A stretch of DNA of 64,000 bases from Blastomussa wellsi (GCA_947652115.1 OX393561.1:43110113-43174112); one strand, 5' to 3'. Numbered from the stretch's first letter, positions 1-10,283 are shown. Program-made: numbers and translations. Notes: generated from the letters alone by a model not told the origin.

Positions 1-896
1 CTGAATAATTTCTTTATTTGATCAGCAAGAGGAGCCTCCAAAAAGAATGATGTGGCACTGGACTCGCTGGTCAAATTAGTTTTACATATTCTGCAATGAT
101 CTGGTAGAACTAGATGCTCCGTATTTTTTTGTTCGCAAATGTAACCTTTGCAATAAGTGCAGAATATATGCTTGACTAAGTTTCCTTTGATGTTCTTAAA
201 GTAAGCGAATAACTTCCTTACGGATGTCTTGCAGTGGTTAGGTTTGGGGCAATGTGCCTCAATTATGGCAAGAAGATGGGTAAAGCACTGCCCTGTAAGT
301 CTGTGTTTAAGAACAAAAGACAAAATCAACAGTATGCTAGATGAAAGGGAAAGAGATGCACCTTCGTAGAGAGGAGGATCGTTATCGTTAGATTGTTCTG
401 AATCACAGTCATCGTAGATACTCCCATCAGTTGAGTTGTCTGAATCAGAGTCATAAACAGTACCTTTGCTTGAACAGGAAATATCAGAGTCAGATGTGTA
501 ATCGATACCATCAGTGCTGCCAACTTCTTCAAAATTCTCCGTGCCAGTCCAATCTAATTCACATGGTTCATTTGATAGATTGTCCTCCAAGTTACTGTCA
601 AAGTTTTCTATTTCCTGGCTTTCCTGTCGCACTTCAAGAAATGAATTTGACTCACTGTCACTACTATCATCAACCAAACTTTGATCGATCACTACATTGT
701 CAAAGTTGCCTGCAGATTCGGTGGCAAAACAAAGGTTCCGAACATGTTTACATTCTTTGTTACTCCTTCGTAATTTCTTTAGAAGCGAGCGAGACTGTAA
801 AGGTTCATCTTGTCTCATGTACTGGCGATATGGACCTCGTTTTCTTCTAAGCATACTAAAAAACAAGCTGCACTCACAACATGGCTTCCCATCCAT
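1..896 (-). CDS. Transposase-like protein N-terminus, partial (runs off left edge)
   Basis: An uninterrupted frame of 298 codons runs on the minus strand from an ATG at 896 to base 1 with no stop; an in-frame stop just upstream (near 902-904) supports that start. Visible features are a Cys-rich start (CCEC at residues 6-9), a basic stretch (17-50), a long Asp/Ser/Glu-rich linker (75-175), a conserved-looking block starting PPLYEGASLSL (174-184) followed by a hydrophobic helix, and a zinc-ribbon-like cluster (C246, C249, C254, C268, C271) before LADQIKKLF. This order (acidic linker, P-L-Y block, Cys pairs, LADQI) resembles, from memory, the N-termini of animal CACTA/EnSpm-like transposases. 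The catalytic part would lie outside the window. Family assignment is inference; the open frame itself is directly seen. Other frames here, such as 431-850 plus, are shadows. Confidence 0.72.
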   Translation of the reverse strand, partial: MDGKPCCECSLFFSMLRRKRGPYRQYMRQDEPLQSRSLLKKLRRSNKECKHVRNLCFATESAGNFDNVVIDQSLVDDSSDSESNSFLEVRQESQEIENFDSNLEDNLSNEPCELDWTGTENFEEVGSTDGIDYTSDSDISCSSKGTVYDSDSDNSTDGSIYDDCDSEQSNDNDPPLYEGASLSLSSSILLILSFVLKHRLTGQCFTHLLAIIEAHCPKPNHCKTSVRKLFAYFKNIKGNLVKHIFCTYCKGYICEQKNTEHLVLPDHCRICKTNLTSESSATSFFLEAPLADQIKKLF

Positions 897-967
897 CCAG
901 CCTTAAAGCGAGGCAACGTGGACTGCTGTAACCTCGCTCCCATGTTTGGCGGGCTTTTTGTCTTTAC

Positions 968-1304
968 AATAGTAGTCTATTCTCACCTGTCTCCCTCACG
1001 CCTATTGTTGAGTATGGGCACCAACAGTCTCGATCTGTTGACTAATATAATCCTAATATAAAACTGAGGTGGGTAGGGCGGGAAAAAGCCACAGAAACGA
1101 GACCTGAGAAGGATAGGCGTAAAAGGAAACGAATGAGAACGGTCAACATGTTGAATATAAACTGCTTAGCAGCTTCGAGAGAATGGCATCACTCCTTTGT
1201 CTACTCTGCCTTTTATACGCGCGAGGTGAGACCGCTGAGAATAGTAGTCTATTCTCACCTGTCTCCCTCACGCCTATTGTTGAGTATGGGCACCAACAGT
1301 CTCG
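968..1304. repeat. 65-bp direct repeat with 272-bp period
   Basis: The segments 968-1032 and 1240-1304 are identical over 65 bp (both begin AATAGTAGTCTATTCTC). Read on the minus strand, the repeated unit contains TGTTGGTGCC near one edge, and the space between copies ends in CAACA, so it could be an LTR-like or tandemly duplicated promoter block. No clear target-site duplication was found. Confidence 0.75.
1164..1244 (-). promoter_or_regulatory. TATA-box promoter segment, copy 1 (upstream of the 896 gene)
   Basis: This 81-bp segment is identical to 3857-3937. On the minus strand it contains GCGCGTATAAAAGGC (TATA box at 1217-1211), about 315 bp upstream of the ATG at 896. Transcription would start near 1185 and run toward the transposase-like gene. 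Promoter function is inferred from the TATA box and from the second copy upstream of another ATG. Confidence 0.5.
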
Positions 1305-1912
1305 TGTTGAAGATAACCCTAAAATACCACGGCGGAAACTACAAAAACCGCACAAACGGATGCCCATCCTGAAAATGAGAACCCCAAACTAAAAACCCCA
1401 TCCTAACAAAAACAGAAATTAGGAACGAGGAAACGCAGAAACGAAGTCTTTTAAGCGATTAAGATGAAATCTTGACTAATATGGGCGTTGTCTGCCATTT
1501 CCTGGGCCTCAGTAAGAGATCCCTTATAATTGACCCAACGTGGCGAGTTAACAGAAATCTTGGCAGGATCAAAGTTGGGAGTCTTTTCCCAGTCATGAAA
1601 AGGCATCTTGAAAAACTAGAACAGAAGAAAGAAAAGGTAAGGCCCAGGGAATGGCAAACTCAGCCCCGGTAATCCGAGAGGGAACATTCGTTCCCCTTGA
1701 GAATGCCACCCGAGGGAAGAAGAAAGAGGAGCGAGAACAATATAGCGAGTGGATAACAGTAAAGCGAGTGGGCAAATATAAAATATATAAAATATAAGTC
1801 GGTATTAAGGGATAAAAGGGTGAAGGATTAAAGACGGAAACCCCGAAATAACAAAAAATAAAGGAAACATAAGGCAAGTAAAAACAATGCACTATTCGCC
1901 TAGAGAAAAATC

Positions 1913-1918
1913 TTTATT
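1913..1918 (-). terminator. Polyadenylation signal of the Gag-like gene
   Basis: TTTATT on the plus strand reads AATAAA on the minus strand, 22 bp past the stop codon of the Gag-like gene. Confidence 0.5.
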
Positions 1919-1939
1919 GCATAAGATGATACAACAAAA

Positions 1940-3843
1940 TTATGTTGAAGGACGGTTAAATCGAGGCTGAGCAGCAGAAGAAGGCTGATGAGAAGGAGCG
2001 CGCTTCCAACACTGGGGTGACTTATGCCCTGGTTCACCACATTTGTAACAAATAACGCGAGAGGATGGCCGCTGATAGGCTTGAAAATATGGTTGCTGAT
2101 ATGGCAATCGTCCTCTACGCGTCTGTGTGCGATACGGTGAGGACCGCTGGAAGGACTTGTCAACCTTCGAGATCGTTTCGATAACACGGGAGAAATCCTT
2201 GTCAGCTAACAAAGCCAGGAAATACGCCTTGAACTGCTCAGCTGGGACGTGGAGCTTCTCTCTCAAAGTCGAAGCGATAACATCATAGCTGGCGGCCTTG
2301 GGGTGACTGGAGGACTTTGCAACAGAAGCTAATTCTTCTGCGTAACGAAGCGCTTCATACTTGTCGAAGTCCTCAACTCTTCTGCCACCATAATATGAAA
2401 TTCTCTGTATCAATGACTCGACTGAGGTGCCTTGTGCACTTTCGAGTAAACGATAATGCAGGGCTGACAGAAATAAAAAATTTAAAAAAGGAACTGAATA
2501 AAAAGAAAGATTCCAACAATAGGCAAGGAAAACACAAAAGGTGTAAAAACAACAATGTAATATAGCCATAAAAAACACAGCGCACAACTTGTGACCATGA
2601 AAGTGGCACGTGAAGCTAACACATTCGAAACCGCTAAATAGCTCAAATAAAGAGCGAGGAAAAAACATGACGGATTTTAAAGATGAAAATAAACAAACAT
2701 ACGAATTCAGAATGGCCCGCGAAGCCCACGTGAAAAGAGGGCAAAAGTTGAGAATCAGGGCGAAAAACAAACCAAACAAAAGTATAGCCCGCGAGGCCCA
2801 CACAAAGGGGCAAATAGTTTATAACGGCGAGTAATATACAAAACAAAATAGGGCTTGCACAGCTCACACAAAACGAGGGCAAAAGTTAAAAGCAGGGCGA
2901 ATATTTTACAAAACAAAGTTTTAGCCCGCACAGCCCACTGGTAAAGAGGGCAAACGTTATAAGCAGGGAAAATAATATGCAAAACAAAATTTAGCCCGCT
3001 GAGCTCACACAAAACGAGGGTAAACTTTTAAAGCAATTTAAATATAGTGTAATACGGTAATTATATCCCGTACTAGCCTACACGAAACGAGGGTAAAGTT
3101 TTAGAAGCAGAACGAATATACAAATAAAAATTTAGCCCGCACAGCCCACATGAAACGAGGGCAAACGTTAAAAGCAGGGCGAATAATTTATAAAACAAAA
3201 TGTAGCCCGCTCAGCCCACACGAAACGAGGGCAAAGTTAAAAGCAGGGCAAATAATATATCAGACAAAATTTAACTCGCACAGCCCACACGAAACGAGGG
3301 CAAACGTTAAAAGCCGGGCATATAATATATCAGACAAAATTTAGCCCGCACAGCCCACACGAAATGAGGGCAAACGTTAAGAAGCAGAGCAAATAATATA
3401 TCCAACAAAATTTAGCCCGCGCAGCCCACACGAAACGAGGGCAAACGTTAAGAAGCAGGGCAAATAATATATCCAACAAAACTTAGCCCGCACAGCCCGT
3501 AGAAAAGCGGGCAAATGTTAAGAAGCAGGGCAAATAATTTTTAAGAGGAAATGAAACACAGCTCACGTAGGGCAAACAACATACAAGGTTTGGAAGCGAA
3601 ATACTAGGGAACCAGAACGAAACACGTGGTAACGAACGGATAAAATAAAGTTTCACAAACCGCCAAAGAAACTTCGTTTGCTTGCACTGGTGCTTGTGCA
3701 GGCGGTTGAGCTTGTTCTTCTGGCGCTACTGGTGCTTGAGCTTGATGTGCTAACGCCGCCGGTGCTTGACCTTCTTGTGCTTGGTTTTGTAAGACAACTT
3801 GAGCTTGTTGGACTGCATCTGCAGGGACTTGCGGGTCAGCCAT
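1940..3843 (-). CDS. Gag-like CCHC zinc-knuckle protein, two exons
   Basis: Exon 1 is 3843-3657 (about 62 codons). It starts at ATG 3843 and encodes an Ala/Gln/Pro-rich, low-complexity N-terminus (MADPQVPADAVQQAQ). Exon 2 is 2463-1940, after a textbook acceptor (pyrimidine tract then CAG) at 2464-2465. The phases fit if the donor is T|GTGAAA at 3657/3656. Exon 2 carries a helical region, then a basic Gln/Tyr-rich stretch, then a retroviral-type zinc knuckle CYKCGEPGHKSPQC, about 236 residues in total. No protease, reverse transcriptase or integrase follows. A TATA box lies 65 bp upstream and an AATAAA signal follows the stop, so the unit looks like a compact complete gene. It may be a non-autonomous retroelement or a domesticated Gag. 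The donor is the least certain point. Confidence 0.6.
2705..3540. repeat. Minisatellite, ~72-bp unit, about 12 copies
   Basis: The units share the core AGCCCGCACAGCCCACACG followed by AAACGAGGGCAAACGTTAA and AGCAGGGC; the anchor GCCCGC recurs about every 70-73 bp. Copies are diverged at the low-coordinate end and more alike between 3130 and 3500. The array sits wholly inside the predicted intron of the Gag-like gene. Confidence 0.85.
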
Positions 3844-3856
3844 GGTAATCTGAACA

Positions 3857-3937
3857 GCTTAGCAGCTTCGAGAGAATGGCATCACTCCTTTGTCTACTCT
3901 GCCTTTTATACGCGCGAGGTGAGACCGCTGAGAATAG
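3857..3937 (-). promoter_or_regulatory. TATA-box promoter segment, copy 2 (Gag-like gene)
   Basis: This segment is identical over 81 bp to 1164-1244, with the minus-strand TATA box at 3910-3904, 61 bp upstream of ATG 3843. Its upstream end abuts the left terminus of the Harbinger element, which begins at 3937. Confidence 0.6.
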
Positions 3938-4112
3938 GGACTTTAAGCAAAGACAACGGGGACGGCGACGGCGACCGGAAACCCGAGAAAAGACTGGGGA
4001 GACGACGCGGTTTTGGCGCGAAGTTAGAACAAGTTAAGCTATCAAAACAAGACGCGGACCACAACGCCAAGCACATTCGCACCAAGACTAAAAAGAAGTA
4101 TTTTTCTTAATT

Positions 4113-5625
4113 ATGCCTTCGCTAAAAGAGGTGCGAGACATACTCCTGATAAGTCATTTTCAAGGATTGATAAACGATGAAGAACTTTTGCTGTTATACG
4201 ATTTAAACAGGTCAACAAATCTGGATCTTCCGTACGAATATTACGACTCTTTCGAATTGGATTTGCTGGAAAACGACGAGTGTTTGTCGGAATTTCGATT
4301 TCGCAAGCAGGATATTCCCCTTTTAGCCGACGTACTGCAGGTTCCTGATGTGATAACATGCTACCAAAGAAGTGTTTGTACTGGTTTGGAGGCCCTTTGC
4401 GTTGTTCTCAGGAGACTGGCATACCCTTGTCGATATGCCGATATGATAGCCAGATTTGCAAAACCTGTTCCAGTCTTATGTATGATCAACAACTATATGA
4501 TCGACTTCATATATCAGACGCACAGTCACAGAATTCTCCAGTGGAACGACACGCTACTGAATCGCCGTGCTTTTTACACGTACGCAAATGCCATCACAGC
4601 CCAAGGCTCTCCTTTGGAGAACTGTTTTGGGTTTATTGATGGGACTGTTAGGCCGATTAGTAAGCCAGGAGAAAATCAAAAGATAGTCTATAATGGCCAT
4701 AAAAGAGTGCACGCTATTAAATTCCAGTCTGTAGCACTTCCAAATGGAATGATTAGAAATATGTTTGGACCAGTCGGTAAGTTCCAAGACGTTTACGCCA
4801 ATGTCTCCATTTCTTTTACTTTTATTTTTTAATGTTTTTGGGCTATTTTGTTTGTAGTTTAGAAATATTTGGCAAAAATTGTGGAGCGATTTCTGAACGC
4901 TTTAGAACGAGATATATAGAAATAAAAGGAATTTAGTGAGATATGCAAATATGTGGTGGGGTATTCTAAAACCAGTTTGATTTTTCATCTCTCTCGTCTC
5001 ACATTTACTTGGGTAGCACATGTTAAACAAAGGAAAATAAACTTCACAATTGTTTGAATAATGTACCCAAGAACAGTTACAGTATTTTGCTCTGTTATTC
5101 TGCGAAGGGGTGGGCGTGGGTGAGGGAGGGGAGAAGAGGGCAAACTTTAGAATAGTATAAAAAACCAAGGTAATTGTTTCTTTCATTATATCTATTTTGT
5201 TATAAGAGGGGAAGCGCCATGATGCTTCAATGCTACATGATTCACACCTTCTTGACGATCTGCAGCAGTTTGCATTCACACCTGGACCTGTTATGCACCC
5301 GATGTGTCTATATGGAGATCCGGCATATCCTTTAAGACTGCATCTCCAGGCTCCATTCCGAAACCGGCATCTTACACCACAAATGGAACTGTTCAACAAA
5401 TCTATGAGCCCTTTAAGAGTCTCTGTTGAGTGGCTATTTAATGATATAGTCAACTACTTTAAATTTATTGATTTCAAAAAAAACCTCAAGATAGGTCTGT
5501 CAGCTGTTGGGAAAATGTACATAGTTTGTGCTTTACTCAGAAACGCCCTAACATGTTTGTATGGCAATACAACTTCTGAATTCTACGACCTCGACCCCCC
5601 TTTCTTGCAGGATTACTTTGCCTAG
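4113..5625 (+). CDS. Harbinger transposase (DDE_Tnp_4 type), two exons
   Basis: Exon 1 is 4113-4776 and exon 2 is 5207-5625, joined by a 430-bp intron with donor G|GTAAGT and acceptor TATAAG|AG; the phases match (664 + 419 nt, 360 residues). The junction rebuilds the family signature GPVEGKRHDA. Catalytic triad candidates are D176 (GFIDGTVRP), D259 (LYGDPAYP) and E296 (SVEWLF). The N-terminal ~110 residues form the usual helical DNA-binding region. Harbinger transposases cut and paste the element in the nucleus together with the Myb-like partner encoded at 6546-7310. Length is normal for the family. No disabling change was seen. Confidence 0.92.
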
Positions 5626-5766
5626 ACTAAGATGGTATGTACGAGTCCCACATTTTGTCATTTCAACACATTAAAAGCAAAATATTCTGTTATTCAAATT
5701 GTTTGGGGCATTTATAGAAAATGTTTACACTATTTTAAGACACAACTGTAAACATAAAGAAGTAAT

Positions 5767-5772
5767 AATAAA
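5767..5772 (+). terminator. Polyadenylation signal of the transposase gene
   Basis: AATAAA lies about 140 bp past the transposase stop codon. Confidence 0.5.
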
Positions 5773-6545
5773 GTGCCTTTTCAGCTGAGAGCAGAAATTC
5801 CTTGTTTGACGTTCCCTATTGATTTTTTTTTTCAGTTTGACCCCTTCCTCCTCCAATCCCTCCAGAAATCAAGATCAAAATTACCATTAAAAAATTCTCT
5901 TTTTGACATTTCTCCCCCCTTAACATTCTAATGATCTTTCACAGAATGGGTATATGTCTATGTTGTCGTTTAATTTTACCTTTGGTACAATATTGCTTTT
6001 CCCTTTGTTCTTTATTCACTTGTTGTATGTGACCATGCACCAGAACAAAGGAAAATGTCAAATTACAAGTGCCAAGGTAAAAATAAACAACAGTATCTTC
6101 TTTCTGGAAGTGCAAATAGTAGTCTGGACTGCACCTGCATATTTTAAAACATAACATCAACTTTATTCACAACATTGTTAATTGGCAAATGGCTTTTACA
6201 CATCAGAAATCTTTGTAGTTCCAAAGACAACAAGGCATGTACAAGTGTAACAATATAAACATAGAAAAGTTAAGTCATGCCACGGGGCTCCATAAATTGT
6301 AAGATACAACAAAGAATGTCCTAAACCAAGAAAAACTGAGGTTAGGTACAATCTATTGCACTCACGGCTGTTTTAACTTAAATAATTTGTGGTCAACGAA
6401 GCACAATATAACCAATGATACAAACACTGTTTTGGACAACAGTTTTGACAAAATATAAACACAACCGGAACAATGGCTACATGCTTAAAAAGCCATATGC
6501 ATATAGGCCCTGTAATAGTGTGTCATGTGATGGTTTATCCATCCT

Positions 6546-7310
6546 TTAGTGACCAGCTTTAGAAACAAACCCTTGCAGCACTGTTAATAGCTGCTGCTGC
6601 TGCTGCTGCATCATGGCCATTTGCATCTGGCTAAGTTGTTGCAGCTGCTCACTTTGCTGTTTCTGTAGATTAGCAAACATCACTTGCTGGCCCTCTTGCT
6701 GACGGATCAGTTGCTGGGTCATTTCCTCCTGTTGCTTTGTTTGGGCATGCTGCTCCTGTTTTTTCAGCTCCAACTCTTCTTGTCTGATTTTGAATTCTTC
6801 TTCAGACCTCTCCTTAAGATATGTGATGGTGTCTGCTCCAGATCGTCTTGCTTTTTTTTCCTTCTTTACATCATCGCTTGCCTCTCTCTTCCTGGTTTCT
6901 CCAACTTTTTCCAGAGCCTTAGCTCGCATGTCTTCAGCCTGCCTTCTCTCTTTCTCCAAGTTGACTTTTCTTTCCTCAGACATCATTTGCAGATCCCTCT
7001 CTGCAGCCTCGGCTTTCTCACAAATTTCCTCCATCGCTATATCAAACTCTGAGGGCTCATCAACGGTGATACCACTTGCTTTAGTTTCTTCTGCAACTTT
7101 TTTCTTGTATTTCTTTATAAGAACTTGGTTTATGCGATCTCTTACAGACCTCAAAGAAACTGTGAATCGAGGCATGGATACTGCATTTAGGTTTATGGCA
7201 ATTTGTTCCCACAGTTTAGCTCTTTCTCTACTTCCCTTTGGCTGGCTATAAGGATCGACAGCCAAGACTTCTCGTACCAAAAGAATGTCGTGTTCTTTGG
7301 TCCAGTACAT
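6546..7310 (-). CDS. Harbinger Myb/SANT-like accessory protein
   Basis: A 254-residue frame starts at ATG 7310. The first ~75 residues carry the Myb/SANT-like pattern (MYWTKEHDILLVRE, then LWEQIAINLN, then VSLRSVRDRI). Next come a long charged coiled coil (about 85-200), a basic patch (KKEKKARRSG) suitable as a nuclear signal, and a Gln/Met-rich C-terminus with a CAG-type run. In characterised Harbinger elements a Myb-like protein binds transposon ends and helps import the transposase; the same role is inferred here. It is convergent with the transposase gene. A minus-strand AATAAA at 6167-6162 could end the transcript. Confidence 0.82.
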   Translation of the reverse strand: MYWTKEHDILLVREVLAVDPYSQPKGSRERAKLWEQIAINLNAVSMPRFTVSLRSVRDRINQVLIKKYKKKVAEETKASGITVDEPSEFDIAMEEICEKAEAAERDLQMMSEERKVNLEKERRQAEDMRAKALEKVGETRKREASDDVKKEKKARRSGADTITYLKERSEEEFKIRQEELELKKQEQHAQTKQQEEMTQQLIRQQEGQQVMFANLQKQQSEQLQQLSQMQMAMMQQQQQQLLTVLQGFVSKAGH

Positions 7311-8335
7311 TGGAGAAGTCCTTAAAAAAGGATGTTAAAAGTAAACTTAAATTTCACAGTACAAAACACAGGTAGACTTAAAAAAAAATTAAATAATATT
7401 ACATCTTAACAACTCATATGCCCATTTTTAGAGCTTTTAGTCGGTTAAAATCAAGCCGTTGCAGCTATTTTAATTTACAAATAAGGCAAAAGTTCACACA
7501 ATCAATATAACTTTGCATGCTATTTCACGACGGCAAACTCAAATTAGTGAAAACACTAATTTTCATCTTCTGAAACTTTTCACTAACTTAGACGAGTAAC
7601 ACAAGCCCAAGAGACCATTCTTGACAAGGCTGCCCAAATCATTTTATATTTCCTGAATATACCTGGCATCCTTTATACACAGCGGTGCGAAACGAAAAAA
7701 TCTCGGTAGATGTTCTGTTGAACGACACGACAAATGCGTTGATTGATAAACTCAAATAAGCTGTTAATCTTGGCCGTGTTAAAACGCCTAAATAAGCATT
7801 ATTTATTCCGTCGGTCGATATCTGCCGTTCTAACTTTTTTTACCGATTTGGTCTTACTGAGCTGTTTGACTTTCATGTCATTTTTCGACTGAAATCAGTC
7901 CTAAGGGGAGTTTATTTACGTGAATGAAGCTCGCAATCTTTCTACTCACATGTTTACTTTGTCGATTGGCTTTGACACCGCCGTCTGAACGTTTCTGTGA
8001 ACAAAAATACGCATCATGACAATGAGAAGTCTCAAATATTCATAGTAAACAAGCGATAAAAGTAATTTGAGATTGCATAAAAGGACTGCTCGCGTTAATT
8101 TAGTAAAGAAGACAAAAACAGTACTCACGTTTTCACACAACGCGAAAATGGCTCAATTCACGTCGGGGCCGAACGCAGAACGTCAACAATTTTTCCCCCT
8201 GTCATGCGCAGTTGAGTTTAGGGTTTTTCCCGGAACGCCCGGCGTCCCCGTCGCCGTCCCCGTTGTCTTTGCTTAAAGTCCCTATTGGTTTGAGTGCTTC
8301 TTTGTGCGACAGCTAGTTACCTATACTATACCGAT

Positions 8336-10083
8336 ATGGCTTCATGCGATGGAAAAAGAACTACTCGCAAACGCACATTTGCTGAAGAGGGTAAGTATCC
8401 TATTTTTTTGTGTAGTGATGTTGCCCTTGGACTAAAGGGTAAAAAAGTAAAGGATCGATAGCGTGTGGTGTCAGCTTTTCAATTACAGATGAGATATCGA
8501 TCCCGTGTGAGAAACTAGGCAGTTAGGACCGTCATGTAAAGAAATTGAGCTGCGACTATAGCGTAGATGCCGAAATTTGATACATAAACGCTGTAAATTC
8601 TTAGGTTTGGCAGTTTTACACGCAGTAACTGTATGTGGAATGATGATCAAACTGTGCTTTTAAATATTTTGCTCACCTGATGAAGGCAGTTCGCCGAAAT
8701 GGCGGTAAACCTTTATCAGAGCATTGTCGCACTCAAATTCAATCCGTCGACCGAATTAGCATGAATTGCGCGCCAAAATTTGTAGGATACCGTAGTTGCG
8801 AAACATTGATTGTATTTTATTGGGAATCACTACGGATCGTGACAACACTTTTAAAACTCATTGGCATGACTTTTCTTAGTCCAAGAAGAAGGATGAAAAC
8901 TTTGAAGCCGCATTTGAGTCAGCATCTAAGAGTGAGAGTCAAGCAATTATATAATGATCGAGAAGTGCATTAAGCCAATGGTAATTTAATGGATACGAAC
9001 CTTCAAGAACTGATCATTAGCTTACAACATTCACCGCAGTTCCACACTTGATAGTTGCTTACTTAGTAGTTTTCAGGTAGAACGTTCTCAGTTGGGCCAC
9101 AAAATTGTAGGATGCAAAAAAGTCGCTATTTCATATGACTGTATTTAAGGCTTATAAACCCCTGGCATCATTTTGTGTTTGTATCATTAATTTTTGTTTT
9201 TGATTGATAATAAACAAAACCGAAATGGACTTAAGCTTGTATTTGGAAGTTTTACATGTAAATCTCACTATGGTTAATCCCTTAATCCTTGTAGAAAACT
9301 GGTTTCTGGTTCAATATGAAGACCAGCCAGATACCTTGAGGGTATTAAACGAAAGGGAAGTTAAACACCTTGATCCGGACGATCATGAAACAATGCAATA
9401 GGGGGAAACCATACAGGCCTTCTGGTCAGCCGACAAGACCTTCTATGAAGCTCAAATAATAAAAATTAGTGGTGAGTGTTTTATAATTTTGTTGTAGGGG
9501 GCAGGGACAGAAGCATGAGAACAAGAGTGTATATTAAATAGAAAGTAATTTAACTGCTATACATGCAGACACTAGCGCTCTTTCAATATTGGACTTCACT
9601 GGCTGCATACAAAAACATTTTTAATTTATGATACGATACAGTGTTTTTACTTCGCCCACATGTAAAGCTACTGATCTGTGTTCTTTTCTTAAACGATGCT
9701 TGTGTCGTTGAATGATTATCATGGCTTTTTTCTTTTTCAACTGCCCAAAATAATAATCCACAACTTGGAAACCTGCAGAGACAAATAAATATGCACTCTT
9801 TTAGCTAGAGAGAGTAATTGTTTACATTATTTTTTCTTTGTATTAAAGATGACAAAAGTGAACTCCTTAAAGAAAGAAGAGCTCTTGAAACAAGTATCAG
9901 AAAAAGTGCAATAGAGATGGCATTGGCAAGTGATGAGTCTTCTAAAAAAAAGTCAAAACCAACACAGAAACCAATAACAAAGAAAGCCAGAGTGACAGAT
10001 GAGGAAAAAGCCAAGAAAGAATCAGCCAAAAAAGCAAAGGAGGCAGAAAAAGTAGAGGCTGAAAAAAAGAGGAAAGCGGAAAT
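8336..10083 (+). pseudogene. BEN-family-like basic nuclear protein, 5' exons only, with in-frame stop
   Basis: Exon 1 is 8336-8390 (MASCDGKRTTRKRTFAEE), exon 2 is 9295-9471 and exon 3 runs from 9849 into the gap at 10084. Donors are G|GTAAGTA and G|GTGAGTG; phases agree at both junctions, rebuilding E-N-W and K-I-S-D-D. Exon 2 resembles a Tudor/Agenet-type module (WFLVQYEDQPDTLRVL, then QAFWSADKTFYEAQI). Exon 3 is a Lys/Glu/Ala-rich coiled coil. A TAG at 9399-9401 interrupts exon 2 while the same frame continues cleanly, so this is a pseudogene, an allelic nonsense mutation or a base error. The start codon lies 54 bp past the Harbinger terminus. From memory the arrangement resembles N-termini of cnidarian BEN-domain-like proteins; that match is tentative. 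I see no gene in the introns. Confidence 0.55.
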
Positions 10084-10283
10084 NNNNNNNNNNNNNNNNN
10101 NNNNNNNNNNNNNNNNNNNNNNNNNNNNNNNNNNNNNNNNNNNNNNNNNNNNNNNNNNNNNNNNNNNNNNNNNNNNNNNNNNNNNNNNNNNNNNNNNNNN
10201 NNNNNNNNNNNNNNNNNNNNNNNNNNNNNNNNNNNNNNNNNNNNNNNNNNNNNNNNNNNNNNNNNNNNNNNNNNNNNNNNNNN
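10084..10283. other. Assembly gap (200 N)
   Basis: Exactly 200 N, probably a placeholder. The BEN-like exon enters it from the left and the first visible CMIP exon lies 153 bp to its right. Confidence 0.99.

Larger units (their letters stand above)
3937..8282. mobile_element. PIF/Harbinger DNA transposon, apparently complete (4346 bp)
   Basis: The ends are perfect 35-bp terminal inverted repeats, each starting GGGACTTTAAGCAAAGACAA and followed by CGACGG-type repeats. Both ends are flanked by TA (3935-3936 and 8283-8284), which could be a target duplication or part of a palindromic terminus. Inside lie the two genes expected of an autonomous Harbinger: a DDE transposase (plus, 4113-5625) and a Myb/SANT-like DNA-binding protein (minus, 6546-7310), in convergent order. 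The stretch 5773-6545 holds 3' sequences, and 7311-8282 holds the accessory gene's presumed promoter; I see no further genes there. Both frames are intact and the inverted repeats identical, which suggests recent activity. Confidence 0.9.

Noticed and set aside
431..850. 139-codon plus-strand ORF
   Set aside because: It lies antisense to the longer, better-structured minus-strand frame 1-896 and has the composition of a shadow.
1143..1367. 74-codon minus-strand ORF
   Set aside because: It overlaps the duplicated promoter/repeat block and has no recognisable domain.
6684..7251. Plus-strand ORFs of 122 and 153 codons
   Set aside because: Shadows of the Myb-like Harbinger gene on the opposite strand.
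3937..8284. Harbinger as a simple insertion into the duplicated promoter
   Set aside because: After the element the sequence does not resume with what follows the other promoter copy (GTAGTCTATTC), so a clean insertion into that block is not supported.
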